A DNA stretch of 64,000 nucleotides, from contig CM055097.1 in NCBI GenBank assembly GCA_029204225.1, positions 4,766,327 through 4,830,326 on the forward strand, given 5' to 3'. The translations under genes and the position numbers were made by a program. Within the stretch, counting starts at the first letter, position 1. The number at the start of each line of letters is the position of its first letter. Shown here in pieces: positions 21,220-32,371 of this stretch. The notes beneath the pieces were generated by a model. The model was given only the letters and a program-made list of their open reading frames with translations. It had not been told where the DNA came from and searched no databases. This DNA comes from Diphasiastrum complanatum. Lineage: Eukaryota; Streptophyta; Lycopodiopsida; Lycopodiales; Lycopodiaceae.

Positions 21220-23720
21220 TAGGGACAAGCTTCTGTCATCTAACAGATCTAATGTAATCCATGTATCAAATTCTACTTCTAACATTACAATTGACATCCA
21301 AAAATGTGGACTACTCAATGGTTACAAAGATATCAGTCAAGAATTCAACTAAATGAATTCCATCCAGAAAATTAATATCTAATATTAAGCAATTATTTAT
21401 AGGGATTACCAAAATCCTAACTACGAAATACATTCCTGATCACACTTACTACCTCTGATGTCCACTCTTCTTCCCCCCCCTTAGGATTTTTAGTCCCCTG
21501 AAAATCTATTTCAACAAAGGTACCAAAAGACATAAAGACATTAGTAAATGTTAAAAGTAAATAATTTCATTTCTATTCTATACCTGGGTAGAATTTATGA
21601 TATACAAAAATCATCCACTAGTATAAAAAACAGTACTAGTCTGATCTTTTGCATACAATTCAACATAGGATTTATCTAGGAAATAAAATTAGTTTTTTTA
21701 ATTTTGATCAGTTCCTATCAATTACAATTTTTTCAATAAAATTGAACTGTTTTTTCTTCTTATTGACTGGTTTGGCATTATTCCGTTAATATTGACAAAA
21801 ACTATCCAAACTTAGAATATGAAATTACATGAATGGAAATCCTACCAATAAGATTTCAATAACTCTTAAACGGTATCCAAACAAGATTTCACTACTCTAA
21901 TAAAGAGTTATGTCACCACTCATTCTATCTGGCCATTTCATATTGTTTGACAGTTAATTCAATTTTAACAAGTATAAAAACGTTCACTTGACCCATTTCA
22001 AATTATCAGTAACGATTAGAAATATATTAGACAACTAACCGATTTCAAATTTTAACCAAACTTGAAATGCAACCAAAAAGGAAAAGATTTAATTTTAACT
22101 TTTAACCTAGGAATACCTCACTCCAAAAGTTAATATGTCATTCGATAGAAACTGCCAATAAATTCCATGTACTAGAATTTTTTTGCAGTTTCTTCTGTGA
22201 ATTTTAGATTATCTATAACTGGGAAATAATTTAGCTTTAGTGAAAACACTGTGACTAACTTTGACTGTTAAACTCAATGTAGTCAATTCAAAAATTTAAA
22301 CTCATTCCATAGATAATGAAAAAATAACCAAAATTTCAATTTTGGGAGATGAAGCATACGCCATTGTCCATCAATTTATAGGTTTGATAGCTTGCTGGGA
22401 GGTAAAAAGGAATGCTAATCATGTTGTAAAAATTTCCAGAATGATATCCTTATGGATTGAGAGCAATCCATCCTCCAAAAACCACAAAAATAAGCTATAT
22501 TTTAGTCTTTCTGGATTGTCTATAAGCCCAATTCATGGAATTATTGGCTCTAACTTTAAGAAAAGCTTCACAAGACTTTGGTTCAGCTCTTTACAAGCTC
22601 TACATGGTGTTTTATAGCCACCTACTATCCAACTTTATGAAAAAACAAGCAAAAATGATGATTTTTTGCTATTTTCGGTTTTTTCATCACCATAAAGTGG
22701 AAATTTATAACATGCAACTCTTTCTCTAGCACATGAAAACCAATTTACAGAATTATAGCCATCTAATTGACCTGATCTTGCTGGAGTTTAGTTCTTACTA
22801 TGAATTTTGAGTCAAAAGCATAAAAAAGAAGCAATTTTGATCAAAACATAGCCTAGAATTATAAATCATGATAAGAACTGACATGCATCATTAATTCCAT
22901 CATTAATGATCCCTAAGATGAAAGTAAACTTGCTAGAAAACTTGGAGAAGTGCTAGTTTTCATCGAAATTTTGATGTGGACAATGAATCAACCAAATCTT
23001 CAGAAGGCAAGTTCTCCAATCTTGAGAGTAGAGAGAGATCCTGACAATGAATCAACCAAATGCTAGTGTAGTAGGACAAGTTTGGCCTCCTTATATAAGG
23101 CTTTGAACCACCTATTCAAATAGTAATGCAAGGTCCCAACTCCCCTATACATAGATTCATCTAGAATAGAGTCTCTATCCATGGATTCTCTATTCATAGA
23201 ATTGCTATTGATACTCTACACATGCATATACGGTCCCAAACCTTGTACTAACTCCAATTAGTGTGTTTGGGCCTCACAAGGTTATTAATTACTTGCAGGT
23301 CACGTCCAGTATGACATGGCATAACTAATAAGATTGATTCACTGGAGTACCAGCAGGTATCCAAGTCTAGGACTATAATAAATCCTATGTTCAAGATGTT
23401 GTTGTCCCTTATGTTAGCCGAACATAGAAATTTATTGTGGCATGTGTTTTGTAAGTCCACAAGTAAATTCAGTTTAAGAAAACCTTATATTTAGACCTTT
23501 TACTATTTCTAACACAAGATGTTGTGATAGTCTAGAGTTTGTCTTTAGTCACCACTATTCCCTTCGCACTCCAATCCAAGTTATACAAAATATGAAAGAA
23601 TCTGGTTCCATTCGCAGGGTTGGCAATGATAGCCAACTTATACGCCTTGTTATTTATAGATTTTTTGATAGCCTACAAGCAAAAACTGTTAGTGTTTACC
23701 AATTACAGATTTTTCCACTA
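21220..23720. other. non-coding AT-rich sequence
   Basis: I see no domain or exon here. A TATA-like TTATATAAGG lies at 23091-23100 after two copies of a CAATGAATCAACCAAAT word (near 22982 and 23045), so a weak promoter or LTR is possible. The frames of 60-90 codons at 22342, 22535 and 23460 lack any signature. Confidence 0.4.
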
Positions 23721-24113
23721 GAATATTGAAGGAGATGTCACAAACTTGTACAACGATGTCATGACATTCCTTACGTTCTTCTTCTGTCAAATGCTGCCCA
23801 TCAATCACCGAGTCATGCTCATGTACCAATCTATCAAATTCATCTTGTGCGTAGACAACGATGTTAGTTCCAATGAATCAGTATCCCACCTCAAATATCT
23901 TGATCTTAACATACCTCGAATACGAGCTGTGCAAGGACACCCATTGGCACATTGTACCAGGATTTGTGGGATCCTTTTCTCTCTTTCTTTATTACAACTT
24001 CCATCCAATTCCTGTCTTCGGCTGGCAGGTGCTTTAGCAGGGTCTATTTGTCAGCCTGTCCATACTTTTGCATCATATATATGTCACGTGACAATGTGTG
24101 CGATACAAATACC

Positions 24114-24200
24114 CTAGTCAATTTGCAAACATCACAAGTTAGATTTCCAAACGTCGTTAACATAAACTACTCATCCACACTATTTAGCACAATGATTTAC
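24114..24200 (-). other. intron 2 of the DGNHR gene
   Basis: The minus-strand donor is ATAG/GTAAAT and the acceptor GCAAATTGACTAG, length 87 bp. Joining restores an Arg codon (AG/G) and the ALHNINR-VFVSHTLSRD reading. Confidence 0.6.
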
Positions 24201-24306
24201 CTATTGATATTGTGGAGGGCCAATAAAAGCTCTCCTTCTTGTCCCTTGGAAACATCTAGAAATGAACAATCCACTCGAACATGCTTATCCTTGACGTTCG
24301 GAAAAA

Positions 24307-24422
24307 CTGCACCAACAATGCAAAAAAGAAGGCGAAACATATGACAACAAACAAAAGCATTAGAAAAAATCATTTGACAGTAATAGACAAAAGCACAAGG
24401 AGGGAGACAAATGATCACTAAC
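24307..24422 (-). other. intron 1 of the DGNHR gene
   Basis: The minus-strand donor is GAGG/GTTAGT and the acceptor TTGTTGGTGCAG, length 116 bp. Joining restores a Val codon (G/TT) and the MEKIRE-VFPNVKDKH reading. Confidence 0.6.
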
Positions 24423-25334
24423 CCTCTCTTATTTTCTCCATCTAGGCCTTGACTCTATGGTTTCCGTCCCACACAATGAAGTTTTTATTCGATAAGTGAC
24501 TCCATTCATCACTTCTAAGTACTTCCTCTTCAAATCCAGCATTGATTGACCGCCATACAATGCCCCACTCCTGCAAATCCAAGTCACTGACCTCCAGTTT
24601 TGGTTCATTTGCTTTCTTGATTGACACCAAAAATGTGCCTAACTCTTTAAGATGGCTTTCATCCTAAATCCATATTTTAAATCCGAAATATTCTTTTGTA
24701 CTAGCCACATTGATTCGTTGACCACCAAACGACAAAGTGGTACTAGAGGGGGTGGAGTACTTTTGCAAACATGCAGTGAGGTAATTACATCCTGGAGAAC
24801 GTCTATCTGAATGACTTTTCCATAATGTCTAATCCCATGATGTGATCGGGTGGGCTCAATGTTGCTTGTCTCATTGTCTTCTGCAATGTGTGAGGGATCT
24901 TCTGAGACATGGAAGGGGTCTACCTTGTCGCCCATAGCATGAACATCATCTCTTTTTGGAATATGTTGTGTCATTTGAGAGGCATCCACATTGACATGCA
25001 CTGAAAAACCATCCACCGTCTCCTCACTCACCATCCACCATCTCCTCACTCACCTGAGAGGAAGGGCAAGGATCCTGGCAAGTTGAGCGAAGGTTCTATC
25101 TAGACGCGGACATATCTGCAATGAGACATTCCAATCATTAAAGCACTTGGCGATCAATTCATCATAAACCATGAGCAATGCAAATAACAATTCACCTTAA
25201 AATCTATGATATGGTTCAAATCTATGACGACAAACAAGTTTACTCGTCTGTATCTACTCATTGCATTTTTTGGTGCTAGATCTCATATGATGTCCATATG
25301 AAATCTGTTAGACAGATCTTTATGTTAATTTGCA

Positions 25335-25560
25335 AAAGCCATGAGGGTAGACGATTCGCATCCAAAGTATTTCTGGGGAGAAGCTATCACTTGTGCTAAC
25401 TTTTTGTGCAATGGGCTTCCATCCGAGATAATAGTGGAAAGACACCTCATTTCCTTTGGTGTCGCCAAGTGCGAAAAGACCTTAGAATCTTTCGTTCTCC
25501 TTATTCAAGGTATTTTTATATTGGACAACTGAAGGCATTGAATTTGAGGATCCTTGGCTC
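25335..25560 (+). pseudogene. copia integrase C-terminal fragment
   Basis: PKYFWGEAITCANFLCNGLPS matches the conserved copia integrase end (xKxFWGEAxxxAxYLxNRxPS). A frame change then gives GKTPHFLWCRQVRKDLRIF, the following GKTPxExWxGxKPxxxxLRxFG block. Nothing else of the element is present on either side. Confidence 0.65.
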
Positions 25561-25561
25561 A

Positions 25562-27140
25562 TCATCTTTCAGAATACGTAAAGAGTTCTCCAACTCCCAT
25601 GAGCTTGGAAACTCTAGGTTCATGTGCACACATCAACGAGAGCTTTGAATTGTTCTAATTGGAGGCCCAATCCTATGAATTGCATCAAAGCACTTCCACT
25701 CTTAAGTGAATCAAAACACTTCCATTCTTAAGTGAATCAATTCATAACATCCATCTATTGTTGTTGTTTCATTTGCTAAGGTTTTGCTAGGTTTTGGTAG
25801 GGGCACAATACAGAGCTACCATATGATCTACTAACTAACAGATACCAAATCACAAGCTTTTTTAGTTTTTGTGAAAAATAATAATTCTCTCCAAGCTAAA
25901 ATCTCTCTTTCAAGTGATTTGCGGTTTAAGTCTTAAGATGCATCTTTTCTAAATTACAAGACTTATTTCTCTCTCAAAGCTAAAAGTCTCTGTTTCAAGT
26001 GAGTTGGACTTTAAGGTGCATCTTTTTAAAATTGCAAGCTAAAGTCCGTTTTTCAAGTGAGTTGGAGTTAAAAAATGCGTCAAACTTTAAACCCTAAGAC
26101 CTTTTGTTTTCATTTTTAATATGCAGAGACAAAGATGCTCGTGAAATTCACAGACAATGAGATAGATAGACACTTCTAAAATTTTGCCTTAAATTTAGCC
26201 TTTAGGCATTCTACATACATTGCATCTCGAAAATGCCGAGCCTCGGCCCTAGGCACTAAACAAGGAGGGGAGATGAGATGGATGCTTTATCACGGGCCAT
26301 TTCACTTTTGCGTTTGCACTTTTGGGACGAAGGATGGCCAAGGGAGGGACCCCCCTTAAGGACATGGTCAGTTAAGCCTGATCTTCACGTGTTGACCTTT
26401 ACTTTTCTCTTTTTTTTTTTTTTTTTGTTTTTTAATACTTTTCTATTGTGCATTATGTACTCCCACTTTTGTTTGTGTTGTGTTTTCTTGTTGTTTCTGC
26501 AATACCATGAAGAAGTTGTACTAGTGCATCAGATTCGGTTGCTACCGAGCGATGGATGGCAGATAGATCGATCGACAACACGAGTTAAGAAAATATGAAT
26601 TGATGTGGCTTAGCGTTTGAAAATTGCAATGAAGCTCACGTGTAAGAGGCATTGAGGATATCCATTTTGGTGTCCGGTATCGGCAACTATTTGGTTTATC
26701 TTGCATGCTACAGACAAATTTGGCCTTGGATTCGTCTGGAAGTGGTGCATGTTCGCAGCTTGTCCTTTAGCAATTGTGAATCGAGGCAATTTAGAGGAAT
26801 TTGGAAAAGTAGTAAGTGAACAAAAATTAAGATGATTTGCTTTGATCTGTTGCCTCAGGCTCTTAGATTTTTAATATTTTTAGATTTATCAGATTCAACG
26901 AAATTGTGCGTGCCAATTCTAGATATGGCCATGTGACTGCGGAATTATTTTAGCTTTTAGCTTAGAGATTCTAGCTTGGAGAAAATTACTATATTTTGTT
27001 TTTTGTGAAAAACAATTTTCAAATGAGGATTGTAGACAACCCCAGTTTAGAAAACATGAATTGGTTCAAGATCTTAGCCTAACAGAAAACAAAATTCCTC
27101 AATCCAAGAAAGGATTTACCTTAAAAACAATACTAAACTA
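25562..27140. other. no gene seen; one short tandem duplication
   Basis: A 26-bp direct tandem duplication (25685-25710 and 25711-25736, TCAAARCACTTCCAYTCTTA) is present. A run of 18-19 T lies near 26408-26426. I find no coding signal. Confidence 0.45.
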
Positions 27141-27464
27141 AGCCGGGGAAGGGCTTGCACCAGAGCAAGCCCTGTCCCAACTTTATTTTCTCATAAAAAA
27201 AAAACCACAACAGAGCCGGGGCAAGGCTTGCGCTAAAGCAAGCCCTGCTTCGGCTCAATTTCACATAAAAAAAAAATCACAACTGAACCGGGGCAAGAGC
27301 AAGCCCTGCCCCGGTTCCATTTTCTCAAAAAAAAAAAAAAAACACATTTGAGCCAGAGCAGGGCTTGCGCCGGAGCAAGCCCTGCCCCAGCTCCAATTTC
27401 TCAAAAATATAAACACAACTGAGCTGGGGCAAGACTTGCACAAGAGCAAGCCTTGCCCCGGCTC
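27141..27464. repeat. tandem array of five GC-rich hairpins with A-rich linkers
   Basis: Five units begin at about 27140, 27213, 27285, 27350 and 27421 (spacing 73, 72, 65 and 71 bp). Each is a near-palindrome: a left arm like GAGCCGGGGCARGGCTTGC, a loop of about 6 nt, and the complementary right arm ending GCCCCGGCTC. Unit 5 is the cleanest, with only two mismatched pairs in 19. Unit 3 has lost its centre but keeps a perfect 11-bp stem, and both arms changed together (GAACC/GGTTC). Linkers are AT-rich with runs of A and share TTTCTCA and ACAACT words. The function is unknown. The array ends 220 bp before a copia 5' LTR. Confidence 0.85.
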
Positions 27465-27686
27465 TTAGAAAGCAGTCCGAATATAGTAACCTCTAAATAA
27501 TAAGATATACGATGATAAAGTATTTGTGATTTTATCCTGACCAGGAGGCTTCTATTTCTTAGGTAATGAGTCTGGATCTCTGGGACAAAGCAGAAAGTTC
27601 TTGATTGTAGTACATTTATAAATGATTTACTCATTAAACAGTAGGCGCAAGGAATGGACAATGGCTATGATCAAGATGATTCCAAT
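27465..27686. other. spacer between hairpin array and copia LTR
   Basis: AT-rich sequence with no gene. The last bases before the LTR are ATTCCAAT. No matching target duplication is found because the element's right end is lost. Confidence 0.4.
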
Positions 27687-28403
27687 TGTGAAGATTACTA
27701 AAATATTATCTTCCTATCTCGAGTTTGGGGCCATGTCCTAAAATTCATGCTGTACATAAAAGGAGTGTGAATTGAGCACATATCGTTCTAGTGTAGCTCG
27801 AATTTGAGTTAGGTAGATTCATTTATGATGACATGCAGTAGTTTAGATAACATGCAAAGTCATACTGTATGCATGCAAGCCACATGCAATCAGTGCATGC
27901 AACAGGCAAAGTAGTTTCAGTTATCTACACATGTCTAGGCAGTTTTATGAGTTGACATGCTGTACATGCAACATCCATGCATGCAATTACACATGTGGAT
28001 CTATGGTAGGTGAATTAGTTTAGTTAAGTGGACTTTCCATGCAACTCCATTGTAGGAATTCGAGTCTCTCTCATGTAGGAAAAGTTGGGCATGTTTTTGC
28101 CACATTGTGAATATTGAGATTTTGGTGTTTTGGACTCACTCTCTCTCTACCCGAGTTTTCTATGCTTGATTTTCTCTCTCTACCCGAGAGCAGTCTCTTT
28201 TTCCCATACTGAACACTTAGAATTATTTCTGACATTCATTTCTCAGAGTGAAGAGTTGGATTTTTTCATTTGATGTATGCCATTGTGCTCTTGCCTTAGA
28301 TTTCTCAAGCATACTGTTCTTTGATCAACCTTGTGCAATCACAACACCTCAGTAAGAACCTGTAGGGTGTGTGGTGAAGTTCACACGTTCTAAAAACTTC
28401 ACA
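27687..28403 (+). repeat. copia 5' LTR (717 bp)
   Basis: It begins TGTGAAG and ends CTTCACA, perfect 7-bp terminal inverted repeats, and is followed at once by a PBS. The first 286 bp match the truncated 3' LTR at 30231-30516. It contains a doubled CTCTCTCTACCCGAG motif at about 28141 and 28172. Confidence 0.92.
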
Positions 28404-28415
28404 TGGTATCAAAGC
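28404..28415 (+). promoter_or_regulatory. primer-binding site (initiator Met tRNA, one mismatch)
   Basis: TGGTATCAAAGC differs at one base from the usual TGGTATCAGAGC and directly follows the LTR terminus. Confidence 0.85.
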
Positions 28416-28754
28416 TTCATGCTTTGAAGAGGTGAGGGTGTATACATCAGATCATCAATGTTTTTGCTTGTAGGAACTCAGATTTTGGAGAGGGATTCAA
28501 ACTCGCTGAGAAACAAGCAATCTGTGGATCATAAGTGGATCAAATCAAGACTGATCTGATCCAGCGGAACTCTGTACGGATAGAGATCTCACACGTGTGA
28601 AATCAGCCCTCATTAATGAGTGCTACTTCTCAAGGAATGATCAAATTTGATGTTTTATAGCTTGTTGGATAGATATTGAAGAGTAGAATGTGTTGCTCTT
28701 GTTTCTAAATCAATCTGATTTGTTTTTAGAAGATTTTTAAGACAATCAGAGAGT

Positions 28755-30216
28755 TTGAGAGGGTACTCAACTTGTGGGATATGCCATAGTGAGCACACAT
28801 CTATCTTTTTCACCATTGGATGTAAGTGGGTATTCAGAATCAAGTATAATCATGATGGATCTATCAATAAGTGTAAAGCAAGACTTTGTGCCAAAGGCTA
28901 CTCACAGATCAAAGGTCTTGACTATGAAGACACCTTTGCACCAGTTGCAAAGATGGTAACAATTCAAATACTCATCTCTCTTGCATATTTTCACAAATGT
29001 TTCTAATGCATTTCTCAATGGTTACCTTGAGGAGGAGATTTATATGCAGCAGCCTCCAGGCTTTGTGAAGGAAGGTGATGAATCAAAAGTATGTCTTTTG
29101 TTCAAAAGTCTGTATGGACTAAAACAGACACCAAGGTCTTGGTATGCAAGGCTCAATTCCCATCTCATATCACTCGGATTTTGTCTAAGTGAATATGACC
29201 CTTCTCTGTATTATAAGATTGTAGGTAACTTTGTAATTATTCTTCTCATCTATGTAGATGATATCATTCTTTGTGGAAACAATGAGAAGTTAGTTGAAGA
29301 AACTAAGCATGCACTTGGTACTGAGTTTAAGATGCAGGACTTAGGAGTTCTTCACTATATTATAGGCCTTGAAATAGATTTTTGGAAAAGTCATGCATTT
29401 ATAAGCCAAAGTAGATATGCACTTTCCATGCTCAAGAAATTTCATATGATAAACTGTAAAGGCATAGATACACCTATGGAGCACACTGTAAAAGTTCCTA
29501 TTAAAGATGATGAGAAATCCTTTGAGGACATCACTCTTTATAGGAGTCTTATTGGCTCACTTATTTGGTTAACAGTGGCTAGGCCTGATCTAAGTTTTTG
29601 TGTTCATAAGCTAAGTCAACACATGCAGCATCCAAAGTTGTATCATTGGAAGTTGGCTAAAAGAGTCTTGAGGTATATATCTTCTACCTTGGATTATGGA
29701 CTATACTACAAAGGAGAAGATCTGACTTTGATTGCTTTTTCAGATTCAGATTTTGCAGGAGACAGGTTGGATAGGAAATCCACAAGTGCTTACACTATAT
29801 TTTTTGGAGGAAACTTGGTTTCTTGGCTATCAAAGAAGTAGGCAACTATTTCCTTATCATCTTGTGAAGCTGAATACAAACCTCTTACAACCACAACAAA
29901 GGAGGTTTTATGGATTAAAAGGCTACTTTTGGAGCTAAAGTGTTATGCAAATGAAGATTAACCAGTTAGCAAGAATGATAACATTTATGCCCAGGCTCTT
30001 GCAAATAATCCAGTCTTTCATGCAAGGAGCAAGCATATTGAAGTGGCTCATGATTTTGTAAGAGAAAAAGTCATTGGGAGAGAGATCTCATTGGAGCATG
30101 TTTCATCTTCAGATTGTGTTGCAGATCTTCTCACCAAACCTCTACTCAAAAATGTGTTTATGAAGATGAGGTCTAACCTTGGCCTAATTTCGAAATCTAT
30201 GTTGATAGGAACATAA
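28755..30216 (+). pseudogene. Ty1/copia reverse transcriptase and RNase H, gag and integrase deleted
   Basis: After the PBS and about 350 bp of leader, which carries a CTCACACGTGTGAAAT palindrome near 28590, the coding region starts directly in RT: CKWVFRIKYNHDGSINKCKA, LDYEDTFAPVAK, then a frame change at about 28985. A 286-codon frame follows with NAFLNGYLEEEIYMQQPPGF, SLYGLKQTPRSWY and YVDDIILCGN (the catalytic YVDD is intact), then RNase H from SDSDFAGDRLDRKSTSAY. One TAG at about 29839 precedes SSCEAEY, and one TAA at about 29960 replaces the region before the catalytic DN. It ends SNLGLISKSM just before the PPT. Gag, protease and integrase are missing, so the element is an internal-deletion derivative needing outside help. 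Confidence 0.92.
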
Positions 30217-30221
30217 ATTTT

Positions 30222-30230
30222 AAGGAGGAG
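30222..30230 (+). promoter_or_regulatory. polypurine tract
   Basis: AAGGAGGAG directly precedes the 3' LTR start TGTGAAG. Confidence 0.75.
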
Positions 30231-30516
30231 TGTGAAGATTATTAGGATATTATCTTCCTATCTTGAGTTCGGAGCCATGTCCATGGTGAATTCCACTAAA
30301 ATTTATGTTGTACATAAAGGAGTGTGAATTGAGCACATATCCTTCTAGTGTAGCTCGAATTTGAGTTAGGTAGATTCGTTTATGATGACATGCAGTAGTT
30401 TAGATAACATGCAAAGTCATACTGTATGCATGCAAGCCACATGCAATTAGTGCATGCAACATGCAAAGCAGTTTCAGTGATCTACACATGTCTAGGTAGT
30501 TTTATGAGTTGATATG
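30231..30516 (+). repeat. copia 3' LTR, truncated
   Basis: It matches the first 286 bp of the 5' LTR with scattered substitutions and one gap of about 14 bp near 30283. Similarity stops after GAGTTGATATG, and the Mutator-like gene sequence begins. The missing right part means the element was cut here after insertion. Confidence 0.88.
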
Positions 30517-30559
30517 TAAGTATTTAATATCGATAAGTATCTATTAGTTCTAGTATCTA

Positions 30560-32330
30560 TATGTTTTGTGTCTTTCTGGAAAATTTTAGTTTCAACAATG
30601 GTGTGCAGCTTGTTCTTGATGCATGCAGAGTTCCACTAAATTGTGTGACGGGCAAAAAAATGGAGGCAACAATCAAGTTTCCCATGAGTACAATTGCACC
30701 TATTATGTTCCCCTTGTTAGATGGCAAATATGTTATCAACAAGGGATACCTAGAAAGGAGGCTAGGGGCTTTATATAAATTGGGTAGCTTCAATGCCATT
30801 GTATCGGTAGATGGTGATGTACCCTTGTTGATTCCAATGGTGGAGCACCTGGACATAGAGGGCAATGTTCAGTTCATAGTGGATGCATCAATATCATGCC
30901 ACTACAATGTAATTAGCCAAGAAAAAATAAATGACAAGATACGGTACAACTATCCCCATAGGCAGGTTTGGCATAAGAGGACACTCCCATCAGCCAACCT
31001 ATGGTCTGCAAAATGAAAATGGAACATCACAACCTATTTTGTTGGACGAGGAAACTATTGATGTCGAGTTTGATTTAAACACACCACTTTTTAGAGAGCA
31101 TATGCAATCAGCAACATTGTCAGTAGAATCAGATAGTCCAATAAAATGCTATGAACAAGTTTCAATTGAAGTTGATGATTATTTTGCATCCATTGAGACC
31201 AATAAATCTACTGGATTAGAGGAAGCAGTGTCATTCCCATGATTATTTCACAAACTCGATCCACGCTACTTTCTAGACTGATTAAACAAATACCGACACA
31301 CATGACAGTGGAAGAAATCCCTAGATTTTATGATGGAGACATCATGTTTGAATTTTCTCCCACATTCAATAAAGTTAATTCAATGAATGGCATGGAGCAA
31401 AAATTTGACGGGCACATGTGGACCAAACCAATAACAAGCAATGTGCCGAGTGAGTTATTGCGCTGGGGTCTTCCAGTGTTTGAGTGTCTCTTGTCCCCAC
31501 AAGATAAACAGTGGCCACCACAATAGAACCTTCTTTAAAGGTTTGCTAAAGAAAAAATGCCCGTTAGGCTACGTGGTAGATGGAAGCATTACTTGCCATT
31601 TCTGCAAACGACATGCAACATGTGTTGACACTTGCTCTTGTATTTTGTACTATCTCATGCCAAACAATGCGACACTCACCGGGTTAATGATACACTCTGG
31701 AAAACATTTACATGATGTACAACCTGGGACATCAAATATGAGTATTGAAAACACTAGACTATTAATTGGAAGGGCAGTAAAGGTTGACAAAAATGCTGGA
31801 CCACAAAAAGTGCAGATGATGATTGCAAAAGATTTGATCTCATCAACTCTAACAAAGCCTGATCGCCTACCAAACGAGGTTGTCGGAGATCTGGAACTTG
31901 GAAACTTTTTGGATGAGTTGATTCCTCTTGTCCAAAATAGAAGGTAAATCATCATTAATAAATAAAATCTCTATTTTAGAATTTATTTTTTGGACCCCTA
32001 AAACAAGTTCCAATCTGTGGTGTATATGTGTCAGATTACGTTGGATGGTTTCCAAGGCGAATAACACAGTCATGCCTTTAGGAGATGGTTTGGACAGTCT
32101 TCTACACCTAAAGAAGAGTTCAATTTATGACTTCTTTCATGGTAGCAGATTCCCAAGACAAGGTTCTTTAGAAGACCATTGCTTTGTTTTCAAAATGTCA
32201 ACAAAGGGACCTGCTTTAGGAGTGGATCTAGTAAATTGAATGTGACGAACAAGCAATGGAGATATCAAGTGTGCTTGGATTCAATTTGATCACAGCAGAA
32301 GAGTAATTGGATGGTCAACAATGGCATGCC

Positions 32331-32333
<3 letters not shown>
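30560..32333 (+). pseudogene. Mutator-like (MULE) transposase gene, N-terminal half (copy A)
   Basis: An acceptor-like GTGTGCAG at 30608 opens an exon with a long N-terminal region (LVLDACRVPLNCVTGKKM, GYLERRLGALYKLGSFNAIV, VQFIVDASISCHYNV). Frameshifts lie near 30955, 31240 and 31500. Next comes a C-C-C-C-H-H cluster near 31594-31713 (CHFCKRHATCVDTCSC ... HSGKHLHD), which resembles the WRKY-GCM1-type finger that precedes MULE transposases. An intron (31944-32034, AAG/GTAAATC ... GTGTCAG) splices in frame, phase 2. The next exon reads FKMSTKGPALGVDLV, two TGAs (32237 and 32243), then WIQFDHSRRVIGWSTMACHV, likely the start of the DDE domain. The gene is cut at 32333 by a CT microsatellite and a copia LTR. 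Copy B at 36.2 kb overlaps it in the FKMST...MAxHV part only. Confidence 0.65.
31944..32034 (+). other. intron in MULE-like gene copy A
   Basis: The donor is GAAG/GTAAATC and the acceptor TATGTGTCAG, length 91 bp. Splicing keeps the frame (NRR/LRWMV). Confidence 0.55.

Positions 32334-32371
<38 letters not shown>

Larger units (their letters stand above)
23725..25049 (-). pseudogene. decayed intron-containing gene with DGNHR (ParB/DGQHR-like) motif
   Basis: On the minus strand an acidic, probably disordered N-terminus (from 25049) leads to a folded part: LVVNESMWLVQKNISDLKYG, a frameshift near 24640, EVSDLDLQEWGIVW, then NKNFIVWDGNHRVKA. One TAG follows, then MEKIRE at the exon end (24423). 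Intron 1 (24422-24307) and intron 2 (24200-24114) both splice in frame (phases 1 and 2), giving VFPNVKDKHVRVDCSFLD ... LLLALHNINR and then VFVSHTLSRDIYMMQKYGQA. After one TAG the text runs on to KSWYNVPMGVLAQLVFE, and a further frame carries EFDRLVHEHDSVIDGQHLTE to about 23725. A D-G-N/Q-H-R motif is the nucleotide-binding signature of ParB-type and DGQHR domains; assignment to that fold is inference from the motif and its setting. The gene is dead (two TAGs, one TGA, at least two frameshifts). It could be a domesticated or transposon-borne gene. Confidence 0.55.

Noticed and set aside
27261-27449. Minus-strand frame across the hairpin array
   Set aside because: It follows from the repeated hairpin units and poly-T linkers; it is not a plausible protein.
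27141-27464. CRISPR-like array (regular palindromic repeats)
   Set aside because: The DNA is plant nuclear. The linkers are related to one another and A-rich rather than unique spacers, and no cas genes are present.
28404-28415. tRNA gene fragment at the TGGTATCA motifs
   Set aside because: These 12-bp matches sit directly after LTR ends and are primer-binding sites. No tRNA cloverleaf surrounds them.
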